DNA of 64,000 bases. Source: Macrosoma leucophasiata (taxonomy: Eukaryota > Arthropoda > Insecta > Lepidoptera > Hedylidae). The stretch spans positions 2,701,001 to 2,765,000 of the forward strand of contig JAWQUS010000020.1 in assembly GCA_036365455.1 (NCBI GenBank), in the 5' to 3' direction. Below the pieces are notes generated by a model. It had not been told where the DNA came from, searched no databases, and saw only the letters and a list, made by a program, of their open reading frames with translations. The position numbers and the translations under genes were made by a program. Positions 10,145 to 21,289 of the stretch are shown here, in pieces. Within the stretch, counting starts at the first letter, position 1. Each line of letters begins with the position of its first letter.

Positions 10145-10475
10145 GCTTAGTGACGTCACAGAATTTTAGACAAAGACCAACGCATTAAGCCATATCAACA
10201 AAACCTTCGCTGTTTGAACGAAAATAATAAAAAAAACTCTCATCCAACAAAAATAATCTATCCACAAAAGGAACAACAAAATGGCGGACGATGTTGGCGC
10301 GTAGCGTTTCTGAAAGCGTCCGTCTACGGGATCCCGCGATCTCGTTCTTCTAATGTAGCTACGCGCGCGTGCGAAAGGGACGCTCGTAGTACCCCGTGGG
10401 GCCTCGTGTCAAGGTGACGTACCCTCTCGACGCACACACGCGCGTTGCGCTCGCGCAGATTGTCCCAATTTGCAA
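10145..10475. promoter_or_regulatory. CpG-rich island with CRE, candidate promoter
   Basis: A perfect CRE, TGACGTCA (10151-10158), precedes a run with over 20 CpGs (10300-10470). ATGGCGGAC at 10281 is followed by a stop after seven codons, so it is not a gene start by itself. The low-CpG surroundings make it stand out. Function is inferred only. Confidence 0.3.
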
Positions 10476-10826
10476 ATGTTTTTTTTTATGCATCGCTGGC
10501 AATTACGCTTTGGGGAAACGGTGATTTGCCGTGTTGAGGGAAAATGATTATTATGTTTCAATGGTTATTGGGTTATTTTTACTTCGATATTTCAACACTA
10601 AATCAATAAATATAAGATATTTATATCCTATATTTATTGATTTAGCTAATTAATTACTCAGTACTTACCTAAGTAATTACACATTCAAATGGAGTTGTTC
10701 TTAAGTGATTGAACCTAGTTACTTTACGTTTTGAGCTCCGTTATGTGCAAACCAGGCAGGCGACAGATAGATTACACTACTGTTTCAAAATGATTGTACA
10801 CATCAATGTATTTATTATGCAACTAA

Positions 10827-10951
10827 TGGCCGAATACTCAAACGTCACTCAATTTTAAGCAACCCTCAAATGTGGGGCTATCTCTATCGTTTGAAAGACA
10901 GAAGACTTTTAAGTCCCACTTAGATTTAAGTGACGTTTGAGTATTTGGTCG
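10827..10951 (+). mobile_element. M-H MITE (PIF/Harbinger-like), TSD TAA
   Basis: tggccgaatactcaaacgtc at the left, gacgtttgagtatttggtcg at the right; TAA on each side (10824-10826, 10952-10954). 125 bp. Confidence 0.82.
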
Positions 10952-10954
10952 TAA

Positions 10955-11502
10955 GCAGCTTATCGTAATTCTTTTGGTATGCAAAGCGCTCTTATAATAG
11001 ATATATCATCCACTAAGAAGATTTGGAAATTCCACTACCAAAAGGAATAAAATTGTAGAAGGAACATGTATGTCTATGGGGATTTCCCTAAGCGTTACAT
11101 TACGGGGTTCCCCAAAATTGGCTTAAGAGGGTTTACTTATTGTTATTGACCGGTTGCGTCTTTAAAATAAACATTAGATTTCCACAATTCCGTAAGTATC
11201 TAATTTATAAGTTAACTTTTCTGTCGAACCCTCCTTTGTAGCTTCATTTCTGTTCATTGGACGTAATTTACACCATCGAGCAAGTGGTGAGCGTACGTGG
11301 TTTCAGCGTAATTCTTTAAACAATTGTCTATGGAAGACCCTGTGAGTTAGAACCCTGGCAAAGGCCGCCAGAAAAATATGACAATTGATTTCTTATTGTT
11401 CTTGGACCATTTAAGGTCCATCTGCTGCTTCAGGGATTAAGGTTCTTAAACTAAATCGTATTAAGACGCCTTAATATGAACCTGGGTTTCATTCCGTCAG
11501 AG
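10955..11502. other. Unassigned sequence
   Basis: Nothing supported in this stretch on either strand. Confidence 0.5.
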
Positions 11503-11668
11503 CACACCACCCCAGTACCTAATCTATTTCCCACTAAATGGTAGTGTTTAGCACTATCGTATTGCGGTCAAATGGTAATGTATGGTCCAGTAATTTTCGG
11601 CCATCATACCTTAGGCCTCAGGAGTGGCAACGCATCTACATTGAAATCTCTGGCTTGGCGTAGATTTT
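11503..11668 (+). mobile_element. R-A fragment, mixed a/b characters
   Basis: caccaccccagtacctaatc to ctctggcttggcgtag; both ends missing. Confidence 0.7.
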
Positions 11669-11730
11669 ATAAGCTATTATTTACCAATAATAAGTAATAC
11701 TGTAGCCTGTAATAAAAAAAAAAATTAAAA

Positions 11731-11925
11731 AAAATACGCTTACACTCACAGCCCCACAGTAGGTATAAACCAGTGTCGTGGGTGCCGGTGTACACATACA
11801 CAAACACCCAGACCCGAAACAAATATCTGTAGGCCATACAAATATTTGTCCCAGTGCGGGGATCGAACCCGCGACCCTTCGAATCAAACGATGGTTTGAC
11901 ACCGCTGGACTAACCGGGTCGTCAA
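11731..11925 (-). mobile_element. S-C SINE, full length
   Basis: tRNA-like head on the minus strand (11845-11925, B-box ggttcgatccccgc), a body with ACAAATATTTGTATGGCC, and a gtaagcgtatttttttt tail. Confidence 0.87.
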
Positions 11926-12667
11926 AATAATACAGTTTACATTTATGATAAGTTACCGTCAGTGTAAGCTTGTGTGCCACTTGATAACTAAAAAAAATAG
12001 AAATTATTTTTAATATTTAAGTGCTGAATTCGACGAATAATAAGGATTTATTTCGATGATGATACGATTTTGCGAAATTTGATCCCCAAGGGTGAGATTG
12101 TGGCGTGGGGTTGCTAATATGTATTTAAATGTATGTATGAAATAAATACAAGAAAGTCGGTTACAGGGAATAATAACCGCTATAGTTTTCAACAAAAATA
12201 TATATTTTTTTTTTGAGTTCCGTACCTCGAAACGTAAAATGGGACTGTTGTTGTCCCTCCGTCCGTCTGTCCGTCCCTCCGTTCAAGTCAGTCCTGTCTG
12301 TTAAGACCCTTTTCTCCCAGGAATGCGGAGAGGTATTAACCTATTCCCGGACAGCATATGAGACACAAAAAAGTTTTATTGATATAACGTCTGTAGACAT
12401 TTACTGTCCGTGAAAGTGTTAAACTGAAATTTATATTAAATAGGTACCTATAGTAGATTTTAGACTCTTAGCCAACGCAGTCAAAAGATACAGCCGTTTA
12501 TGCACCAAATTTTCGCAAAATTTCGTCACTGGTAAGGGAATTAAAACCAACAGGGTATTTCCTGTGAACTCAAAATCTTGAAATTTGATACGAAGTTACG
12601 TCTTATAGCACAGATATAGGAAAAGTTGCGAAAACTGTATGTTTTTTTTGTTACGTCATATAATAAT

Positions 12668-12985
12668 AACGTAACTTCACGCCTGTAATCCCCGAAGGGG
12701 TTGGCAAAGGTAAATGCATGCATTCAAGCATACATGCAAACACCCACGAAACACACACGGTTACGTTTTTGGCCCATGTAACAAGTGGCGAGCCTGTTGA
12801 CATCTCCGGGCACATTACCAAACTTCGAGGTACAGGGGAATTTCCAGAAAATTGAAAAATCTTAATAGAACCAGAGATAAAGGACTTTACACCTTTATCT
12901 CTGATAACCCCCTACCCGGGAATCGAACCCAGGACCTCAGCGTAGTATTAGTGGCCTGCTACCACTACGCTACCGAGGCAGTTTT
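12668..12985 (-). mobile_element. S-B SINE, full length
   Basis: Tail gtaacttcacgcctgtaatc to head ctaccgaggcagtt; B-box at cccgggaatcgaaccc. Near consensus. Confidence 0.87.
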
Positions 12986-13047
12986 GTCAAACTTCTATGT
13001 CAACGCGATCAAAAGAAACAGGAATTTAATTCGTATATTTTCAAACT

Positions 13048-13165
13048 GTATGAAGTGAATGATGAAGGTAGATGAGGCACGGGAGGTGTGTCAGAACCGG
13101 AATATCTGGCGCTCCACACTCTCTGTCCACCCCGTTAGGGACCTGGCGTGAAGATACATACATAC
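13048..13165 (+). mobile_element. L-E LINE 3' end with 11-bp target duplication
   Basis: This 118-bp tail covers the last ~30 codons (NRNIWRSTLSVHPVRDLA-like) and (TACA)n. The duplication attttcaaact flanks it exactly (13037-13047 and 13166-13176). It landed inside the U-M element at 12.2-13.3 kb. Confidence 0.87.
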
Positions 13166-13374
13166 ATTTTCAAACTCGCAACTACTCGCAAGGGAATCAA
13201 AACCTTAAAAGGACATCCAGTTGCTCTAAAATCTTGTTGTTATGTATGAAGCAATTTTTCACATACATTCCTCTAAAGGAAAAATTCCGAAAACAGACTC
13301 GCACTTGTCCGGTCTTTTTTTTCGCAACAACTAACTCTAACGTAAATATTCAGTTATCGAGCTCAATGTAACTT

Positions 13375-13750
13375 AGGCTTTAGGTTTCCGTAATAACTAT
13401 CACAGAGACATACCAACTAAGGACTCAGGGGCATAGAGCAACACCGGAGGGGAGTAGCCATATGCAGGCTTTCCCCTCTGTCAAAGTACAAGTCCAAATG
13501 GACCTATACCTGTCGCCTAGACGTTTAAAAGTGTGCGTGAAATTGTTTCTGTATTTTGTTAAAGTCAAGGTGTGAGTTTCGTAGTAATAGACGATTTTTG
13601 TAATGTGCGTGTGTGTCGCACGCATTTTCCCCCGCAAAAAATTACAGACTGTTTTGCATCGGTAATACACGCTATGGCTACTCCCCTCCGGTCCACCGCG
13701 ACCGGTGGGCCGCGTTGCTCTATGCTCAGGGGTGGCAAAACGCATTTATT
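13375..13750 (+). mobile_element. R-A fragment (subfamily b) split by M-hAT
   Basis: 13375-13431 (ccgtaataactatcacagag ... ggactcagggg) and 13725-13750 (ctcaggggtggcaaaacgca). Confidence 0.82.
13432..13724 (+). mobile_element. M-hAT MITE, 293 bp, target duplication ctcagggg, inside R-A
   Basis: Ends catagagcaac / gttgctctatg. The duplication ctcagggg (13424-13431, 13725-13732) is from the R-A sequence into which it inserted, so the empty site is known from ~40 other copies. Confidence 0.92.
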
Positions 13751-13795
13751 TTGTGTTTCAGGTTTTTTTAGTATTGAAATCTTAAGGGTGAATTA

Positions 13796-14059
13796 CTAGC
13801 TGACCCGGCAAACTTCGTATTGCCTCAGAATGAAAATATGATATGTGTCAAAGGTTTGATAGATACGGACTATTTGTATGGGAAAATAAAATGGTGGTTT
13901 TTACTATTTCCCTTCAATTTCTTCATTTTTTTTTACCTTTTAAACATTCCCTGGACTTCCAAAAATCATTCAAAATCAATATTAGCCAAATCAGTCCTGC
14001 CATTCACGCGTGATGCCGTGACCAAGGAAAACGGTTGCATTTATATATATATATATAGA
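13796..14059 (-). mobile_element. Hel-K element, complete ends
   Basis: On the minus strand it starts A|TCTATATATATATATA (14059) and ends gtcaGCTAG|T (13796), the TC...CTAG ends and A/T insertion of Helitrons. 264 bp, non-coding. Confidence 0.65.
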
Positions 14060-14067
14060 TTTGTTTG

Positions 14068-14254
14068 TGTAATGGAAGTGGCAAACACGCTTGCAGTTCA
14101 AATTGATGTTAAGTGATGACCCAGCCTATAGACACCCAAAGACCAAGGTCAAAATGCAGATGCGTTACCACTCCTGAGGCCTAAGGTGTTATGCCTCCGT
14201 GCCGGAAATTACAGGGCCGTACATTACTACCTGATCGGAACACGATAATGCATA
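14068..14254 (-). mobile_element. R-A copy, subfamily a, 5' truncated
   Basis: gtgtaatggaagtggcaaac to cggaacacgataatgc. Confidence 0.85.
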
Positions 14255-14883
14255 TACCGCCATATTATTATAGTGCAATAGGGCACCTTTGGGGGAGGAT
14301 TTTGACCAGCAGTGGCTTATTTCCGCTGAAATGATACATGTAGGTATACTATTATTATAATATAGACGTATTGGTAGTACTGTTTATCGCATGTAGGTAA
14401 TAGCTATCACTGTTATCGGTAGGTATGCGTTGATAGGATTGGGATGTTTGTCAATCATTATCATCGTTTTTATAGGTACCTACGTTTCGTGTTTTTTGCA
14501 CATTTACATCATGTAAAAATTAATAGAACAATTATATACCTAGGGTTTTAAATTTAACATGTATTAGGCATACAATCTCCGGCCTAATATCTAGGTAGTG
14601 TATTCTGCGTGTCTTTTCCATAATCCGACATGTAATTAGTGTTCGTGAGCGTCTGTGAGTGGGTAGTCGAGCGGATGATGAAAATAAAACACCCGGTTTG
14701 GCAGAGGATGAAGAAAATGTGGTATACTGTCAAAGATCAGTCCATTCGATTGTAACGGCCGAAAAATGGGCGAAAAACTCGTACGAACCGGGATACGATT
14801 ATTAGGATACAAATGTTCATCGCTTAATCTCTCTTCTGCCAATGCAATTCAGTACAACGCGATTCGTTAAACATTGCCGCGCT
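14255..14883. other. Unassigned sequence
   Basis: No feature I can support. Confidence 0.5.
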
Positions 14884-15168
14884 CTGGTGGTAGAGCTCCA
14901 GTGACGGAGCTCGCGGGCGTAGGCACCACCGCATTACCTAATATACTTGCCGCTAAATGGTAGTGTTCAGCACTATCGCGTTCCGGTCAGGTGGTAATGT
15001 ACGGCCCTGTAATTTCCGGCTCAGAGGCATAGCACCTTAGGCCTAAGGAGTGGTAACGCTTCTGCATTTTGACCTTGGTCTTTGTGTGGGCGTCTATAGG
15101 CTGCAGTCATCACTTAACATCAATGTGAACTGCATGCTTGTCTGACACTTCCTTTGCATAAAAAAAAC
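14884..15168 (+). mobile_element. R-A copy, full length, subfamily a
   Basis: ctggtggtagagctccagtg to tttgcataaaaaaaa, close to consensus. Confidence 0.92.
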
Positions 15169-15387
15169 TCACTTTTACAAACCGTACGTTTTGAATCCAG
15201 AATATCAGACTATTATTCGGAATTGCAGAATTTTCTCAAGAAACAGACGCGGTTGGCGCGTAATTTAATTGTCCAGTTCAACTGTCAAGTGTATGCAATT
15301 TTTTTTTAATATACCTAATGGCATCGCTGCTATGCATATGCATATTGCCAGTCTCAAGTAAAACAATATTTCGTATTCGTATATGAT

Positions 15388-15597
15388 CGTTGGGGCAGAC
15401 CAGTTCTCGAGTGGCGACCGCGTACCGGAAAACGAAGCGTAGGCAGGCCTCCCACAAGATGGACCGACGACCTGGTGAAGGTCGCGGGCAATCGCTGGAT
15501 GAGGGCGGCCCAGGACCGTTCGTTGTGGCATTCTTTGGGGGAGGCCTTTGTTCAGCAGTGGACGTATTTTGGCTGAAATTATGATGATGATGATGAT
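15388..15597 (+). pseudogene. L-P LINE RT C-terminus with (ATG)n tail
   Basis: Frame two of this stretch reads GRPPTRWTDDLVKVAGNRWM, AAQDRSLWHSLGEAF and VQQWTYFG then a stop, followed by ATGATGATGATGATATG. This WTDDLVK...VQQWT ending with a trinucleotide tail is characteristic of an insect RTE-like LINE. It is 5' truncated. Confidence 0.82.
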
Positions 15598-15817
15598 ATG
15601 AATCAGTCCGTCGGTTAATTATTTAGTATGTCAGTCAAATGAGTCGCAGTTATTAATTCGAGTGAAGCGATGGCTACTTTACCCAAAAATTTACAATGAA
15701 GTTTTGGAGACAAACTGAAAGGCCGTGTTTTCGCACTGTTACTCTATTTCACTATACACGGGCACTGTAATAAACCTTTAAAGGTATCAAACAAAATACC
15801 ACCATATTTATTGAATA

Positions 15818-15988
15818 CTAGCTGTGCCCATGACTTCGTCCACGTAGCGTGATGTTATAATAAATAGCCTATAATAGCCTTTCACGATAAATGAACTCTT
15901 ATCTTACACTAAAATATTTTTTCAAATCGGAGATTAGCGCGTTCAAACAAACTCTTCAGCTTTATATTATTAAAATATAGAAGTATAG
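15818..15988 (-). mobile_element. Hel-J element, short
   Basis: The minus-strand 3' end ...cacagCTAG is at 15818 with T outside; body matches the 5.2 kb fragment. Confidence 0.58.
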
Positions 15989-16082
15989 ACAATTTAAAAA
16001 TGCTGACCACCGAAGTCCACACCCGCTTTTTGAATTTTTCCTTCACATTAATTGCATTAACTGGGGGTACCTAATGGATTAC

Positions 16083-16221
16083 TTTTTTCTTTAAAAATTT
16101 TCATTGTGTTATTGCGTCATCCAATAAATAATATAGTTTGTTTTATTTGGTTTTCTTTTTTCTTTAAAATTTTTCATTGTGTTATTGCGTCATCCAATAA
16201 ATAATATAGTTTGTTTTATTC
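16083..16221. repeat. Tandem duplication, ~73-bp period, two units
   Basis: ttttttctttaaaaattttc ... tagtttgttttatt appears twice; attgcgtcat begins at 16111 and again at 16184. Almost identical, so recent. Confidence 0.88.
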
Positions 16222-16414
16222 TTTATTTACCTACAATATTATTTATTGAATTGTTGCTTGACCTCAGTTTTGTAATCGTGCCTATTAGAAGTATTAGCCA
16301 ACACTTAAGAATTCTCAAAGGAAGCCAGGTTCCGGCGTTAGCATTAAGCACAAGGAAATGTTGCAACACTATCCCGACTTATTTGTTCTAGCAGCCATCT
16401 TAACCATAGACTAA

Positions 16415-16558
16415 CCCCCTTATTCATAAACGTACATTACATACGTTTTAGCTATAGAATTCTTTGCCTTTGTCGGTTGCATTGTCAAATGTGCAGGATA
16501 GAAAAAGACAAAGGAGATATCAGCAACACTTTAGCTAAAATATTTATGAATAAGGATG
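16415..16558 (+). mobile_element. M-I MITE, TSD TAA
   Basis: cccccttattcataaacgta to atttatgaataaggatg; TAA at 16412-16414 and 16559-16561. 144 bp. Confidence 0.8.
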
Positions 16559-16885
16559 TAATTGTTTAAGGACTGAAGTAAAATTTGAGTTTCAAACATT
16601 TGTTTACAATCTATTCACTTATTAAAAAAGGTGCTGCAGAAAGGCCTGTTATAGTTCCTAAAATAGGATGAATAGATAATGCGGTGTGAATCTAATAAAT
16701 TTGTTTTCACTTAGGGTTTTTTAAGACGGTGAGATGTGTATTGCACAGCAACATTTTCCCTTTTATTTGGCAACTCGCTTTTAAATGTTAAATTAAATGA
16801 TAGTATGAACAAGGCCTTCAAAATGAATATATTGCGTACTGCGCTAAAAGTAGCTGCAGGAAAGTTTAACTATCTCAGTATTCTT

Positions 16886-17156
16886 TTTTTATGTAATGGA
16901 AGTGGCAAACAAGCATGCAGTTCACATTGATTTTAAGCGATGACTGCAGCCTGTAAACACCCACACAAAGACTTAGGTCAAAATGCAGATGCGTTACCAC
17001 TCCTGAGGCCTATGGTGTTATGCCTCTGTGCCGGAAATACATTACCACCTGACCGGAACACGATAGTGCTGAACACTACCATTTAGCGGCAAGTATATTA
17101 GGTAATGCGGTGTGGTGCCTACGCCCGCGAGCTCCGTCACTGGAGATCTACGGTAA
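16886..17156 (-). mobile_element. R-A copy, subfamily a, small deletion
   Basis: ttatgtaatggaagtggcaa to ctacggtaaaaat. About 15 bp missing near 17038. Confidence 0.88.
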
Positions 17157-17455
17157 AAATACCTATTGCTGAGGAGGCTTAGAAATTCGAATAGGAAGAT
17201 ACAACCTACGATTAACAATGTAAAAAAGTGTTCCAATACATATATTTAAAAAAAATGTTTTCACTTAAATAGACCCACCATGGGCGGTACACAAAAAGGA
17301 CACACCGCAGCGCTTTAGGCAATTTGTGCGTTTCTTTGCCGCTGGGCGAAATGACTTTGTCGCGACCAATAACATGCAAGCATTTTCGATGAAGGTGTGA
17401 ACTTCGGGTGTATTTGCCTATTCAAATCAAATCTAATTCATCTGTTGTTGGTTTT

Positions 17456-17625
17456 CTTTTAATGTCATGGAAGTGGTTAACAAGCATGCAGTTCACATTG
17501 ATGTTAAGTGATGTCTGCAGCCTATATACACCCACTCAAAGACCAAGGTCAAAATGCAGATGCGTTACCACTCCTGAGGGTAAAGGTGTTATGCCTCTGT
17601 GCCGGAAATTACACGGCCGTACATT
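17456..17625 (-). mobile_element. R-A copy, subfamily a, 5' truncated
   Basis: ttttaatgtcatggaagtgg to gaaattacacggccgtacat. Confidence 0.83.
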
Positions 17626-18080
17626 CAATTACAATTCAATTTTGTTACAGGTATATAGATGATTTTACATAAGTAATGGATCTTCACGTCTCTTTTATCT
17701 GCAGAGCATACCCAGAGGTAAGTACATACCTTTGTAATTCGAAGTAAAGTCGTGGTGCGGTGAGAAACTTGCCCTTACACTTACAATAAGTGGCGTAGCT
17801 TACATAAGAAATAAATAAAATAATAAAATGTGTTTATTGACAAAAAAAACATACACACACACATGTACATAGATCATTTTAAATTTTGACTCCATAGATT
17901 CCCGAACTAGTATTCACTGTGTTTTGGGAATCAGTGGCTTCTCCAGATGATATCATATTACAATTTTGTCGTATAATTTCATTAAAAGTAATTGAGTACC
18001 TATCTATGTTCCAATGTCCACCTTTAGATCTTACATAAAGATATCATATTTTACAAAGTTATAATCAAAGGGGTTAGTTA
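17626..18080. other. Unassigned AT-rich sequence
   Basis: Contains a possible LINE 3' end in reverse (aataataaaatgtgtttatt, 17820-17840); otherwise nothing supported. Confidence 0.4.
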
Positions 18081-18094
18081 TGTGTGTATGTGTG

Positions 18095-18096
<2 letters not shown>

Positions 18097-18175
<79 letters not shown>
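18097..18175. repeat. (TG)n microsatellite, ~39 units
   Basis: Uninterrupted TG dinucleotides, preceded by an imperfect TGTGTGTATGTGTGCATG lead-in. Probably length-polymorphic. Confidence 0.98.
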
Positions 18176-18178
<3 letters not shown>

Positions 18179-18454
18179 ATTCATTATGAATCATCTTTTT
18201 CAATTAACGTTAAATTAGACTCAAATTTACATTTTATAATTTTACCTGGATGGCACTTGGGGCGGCAGATAAGCAAAAAAAGGAAATGCTTTTTATTCTT
18301 TTGTATCATATTTTTCCATTCTCCACCGATGTGCCCCCCCCCCCCTATTTGAGCGAATTGTGTCTCTGGAACACGGCGTGATACCCTAATATTATTATTG
18401 TGAAATTTGACATTTATGTTGCGCTTTATCGTCTAAGTCGCTCAAATTTTTGTT

Positions 18455-18535
18455 GTTTAAAGAGAGGGTGTCAACCTCAAGTGGCACCGGGTGCGGCTCG
18501 CCCTCCTATAGCTACGCCACTGCTTACAACTCAGG
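18455..18535 (-). repeat. End of an unknown DNA transposon (CAGTGGCGTAGC type)
   Basis: On the minus strand gcagtggcgtagctatagga followed by gggcgagccgcacccggtgc. Such ends belong to several hAT/other families; a similar ggtggcacccggtgcgagcc piece lies at 44115. Confidence 0.4.
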
Positions 18536-18626
18536 ATCTCAAAGTAGCAGTAGTAGCTTACGAGTATGTACTCGTATGCCATATAGCTATGTGGCTACTG
18601 AGATATTTTGTATCTTTGTAAGTTCC

Positions 18627-19185
18627 TTTTACTGGTGGTAGAGCTCTAGTGACGGAGCTTGCGGGCGTAGGCACCACCGCATTACCTAACATAATATAAT
18701 AATAATGGCAACCCATTATACGTCCCACTGCTGGGCACGAGTCTCCGAGCCTGGAGCTTACTCCACCACGCTGCTCCAATGCGGATTGGTGGAGGTGGGT
18801 GGGTTAGTGGCCAACCCGCTGTCGGATGTTTTCAAACCGCCCATAAGGCCTCCGGCAAGGTTTAACGACTGCTATCCATCGATAGCAACCGGGACCGACG
18901 CCTTAACGTGCCCTCCGAAGCACGGAAACGCGCATTTAATTTGCCACTAGCGGTCACCCATGATACTACCGGCCGCGCCCGTAGTGCTTAACCGAGTAGA
19001 TCGTTTACAATCTACACCAGCCGCCTACCTAACATACTTGCCGCTAAATACTACTACTATACTTGCCGGTAGTGTTTAGCACCGTCATGTTCCGTTCCGG
19101 TGGTAATGTACGGTCCTGTAATTTCATCACTTATCATCAATGTGAACTGCATGCTTGTTTACCACTTCCATTAAATAAAAAAAAA
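18627..19185 (+). mobile_element. R-A copy split by S-5S
   Basis: 18627-18693 (ttactggtggtagagctcta...) and 19026-19185 (tacctaacatacttgccgct to ccattaaataaaaaaaaa). A portion between the gccctgtaatttc and tcacttatcatc blocks is deleted. Confidence 0.85.
18694..19025 (-). mobile_element. S-5S SINE, nearly full length, inserted in R-A, 11-bp target duplication
   Basis: Minus-strand copy of the 2.2 kb element, missing ~15 bp at its 5' end. tacctaacata flanks it exactly (18683-18693 and 19026-19036). The 5S-like head is at 18945-19022. Confidence 0.83.
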
Positions 19186-19210
19186 GTTCCGTACAGAGAA
19201 CCAGAGACCA

Positions 19211-19424
19211 AATAAATAAATAAAATACGCTTACACTCACAGCCCCACAGTAGGTATAAACCTGTGTCTTGGGTGCCGTTGTACACATACATCACATACA
19301 CAAACACCCAGACCCGAAACAAATATCTGTAGGCCATACAAACATTTGTCCCGGTGCGGGGATCGAACCCGCGACCTTCCGAATCAAACGGTCATCTCAC
19401 ACCGCTGTACTAACCGGGTCGTCA
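19211..19424 (-). mobile_element. S-C SINE, full length with (TTTA)n tail
   Basis: tRNA-like head at 19345-19424, tail aaataaataaataaaatacg at the left. Confidence 0.87.
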
Positions 19425-20273
19425 ATATCTCGACACCTGTCTGTACCTCCTCCCGTGCTACTTACATTCATCAATTTCTTCACGCCTTCTCCGAAAGTCC
19501 AAAGCTATTAGATTAAGGCAGTTCCGACGTTTTCTTGGGCCTCTTCAACCATATGCATTCGCATTGTATATCTGCTATGTTTGATCGATCATTATCTGTT
19601 GAGGTTCGTGTTTTATGAAAAATAATTATTTATTAATTTTCACAAGATCGATTTATTGTTCGTATATAGACGTAAAATTCTAACAAAAGCGTGTAATATT
19701 ATGACAATGACATACTATTTAAAAAAAAACCACTGACAAATTTCTTTAACATTATCGATATATTGTCGATCATTCTACATGCCCGAAGTCAATAAAAAAA
19801 AGGGCAGAAAACTATAACATCATGAATACTGTTAAATTCTATATATAACATTGTAAATAAAGTAACAACGGGACGGTATCATATTAAATTTATCAATAGT
19901 AAAACAAAGTTATATGCGGCCGGGGTCAATTTGCGGTTACCGATATCGGGTCTAATTGACCTATCGTGTTCGTGACCTACGTACTTTTAGGACACATGCA
20001 CACCACATCTATTTCAGGCGACTGACACGCGTTGCTCGCAAACGCAACCTACTCACACTTGCAGTAAAGATGATGACTTTTCCACGCGTAGTTACAGACG
20101 CGATGTCGCAACGCGTTGTTTTAGATGCAAACAGAGCGCTTTTTGACCGGATACTTTCCGGATAATAATAATAATACAATCGATGATTCCATCGCTGGTT
20201 TTAATTATTTCGTTAAAAAAAGCTAATAATATCTCATGGAAACGTAAATCTGAAACGAAAAGTCCAGACTAAC
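19425..20273. other. Apparently single-copy sequence
   Basis: No repeat match in the window. 19920-20165 has higher CpG and an open frame of 69 codons with no recognisable motif; I would not call it a gene. Confidence 0.4.
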
Positions 20274-21289
20274 TTGACGAGCCAGTTAGACCAGCGATGT
20301 GAGACGACAGTTTGATTCAAGGGTCGCGGACTCGATCCCAGGGCTTTTAGTGGCAGTCCCTTAATCCCTTTTGTCCCTTTTTTTTCAGCAAGTCCCTTAA
20401 AGCCCCCTTTTTTAAGAAATTGGTCCCTAAGTCCCTTTTTCTGGCACTAAACTTCAAGTCAACTGCCAAAATATTAAAAGTGGTCTTTGAAATTTTCTCT
20501 TTATGAAAGGAAGTTAAAGAACTGAGTAGGTAATGTGCTTTTTACTTCTTGCAATATCCATCTATTTTCCTACAGTGTTGAAACTTATTGATACGTCGTC
20601 AATTTTTCGGGATCAACGCAAATCAAAGATCGCATACTTAATAATACTTTTGTGCCATATTTTACATCGTTTTAATTGTGTTGACAATATGTGAATTTAA
20701 TGTGTATACATGTTGAAATACTCCCCTTCTAGCCCATCAAGAAATGATTGTTTTGAATAAAAAAAACCGGTCAAGTGCGTGTCGGGCCCCGCACAGTGTA
20801 GGATTCCCTAGTTTTTAAGTTTGAATAATGTAATGAAAAATAAAAATTTTCAAGTAAAATACAGCCAATTTAAGTGTGATAGTTTTCCTTTTACTAATTT
20901 CGTTATATGTAGCTACTATTGCCGTAATATTTTTATTTCTAACAACAACCGTTTAGTTGGTAAAAAAAGGCCGGGGACACTTGACTCTAACGAAAATTGG
21001 CACTTAAGTCTCGAACAGTGAATCAGTGAACTAAATCGAAAAATGATATTTGCACATCTCTAAAATTTTTGAACTTTTTTACTATATCCCATACTACATA
21101 GAAAACAAAAAATGTTTTTCCGCGCGTTACACATAAATTCTTTTTTTTTTTTTTTCAAGTTTCTATTCTACCACTTTGTCGGCGCAATTAAGGTGATGTA
21201 TACTTGTGTCAAACTTTAACTCTCTAGTACCAATAGTTAATGCGCTAAATCACGGACGGTCGGACAGACAGACTGACAGACGGACATAT

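Larger units (their letters stand above)
12208..13322 (-). repeat. U-M type element interrupted by S-B and L-E
   Basis: One end is gagttccgtacctcgaaacg (12214) and the other gactcgcacttgtccggtct (13298-13317). Inserted within are S-B (12668-12985) and L-E (13048-13165). The (GTCCGTCC)-like run at 12255-12295 is usual in such repeats. Confidence 0.6.

Noticed and set aside
10281..10304. ATGGCGGAC start in a good translation context
   Set aside because: The frame closes after seven codons and no donor site follows in a sensible place.
18080..18352. 90-codon open frame rich in Cys and Val
   Set aside because: It is a reading of the (TG)n microsatellite.
19340..19424. Possible tRNA gene in S-C heads (11.85, 19.35, 48.74, 59.30 kb)
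   Set aside because: Each is followed by the same ~110-bp body and (TTTA)n or similar tail. These are SINE heads.
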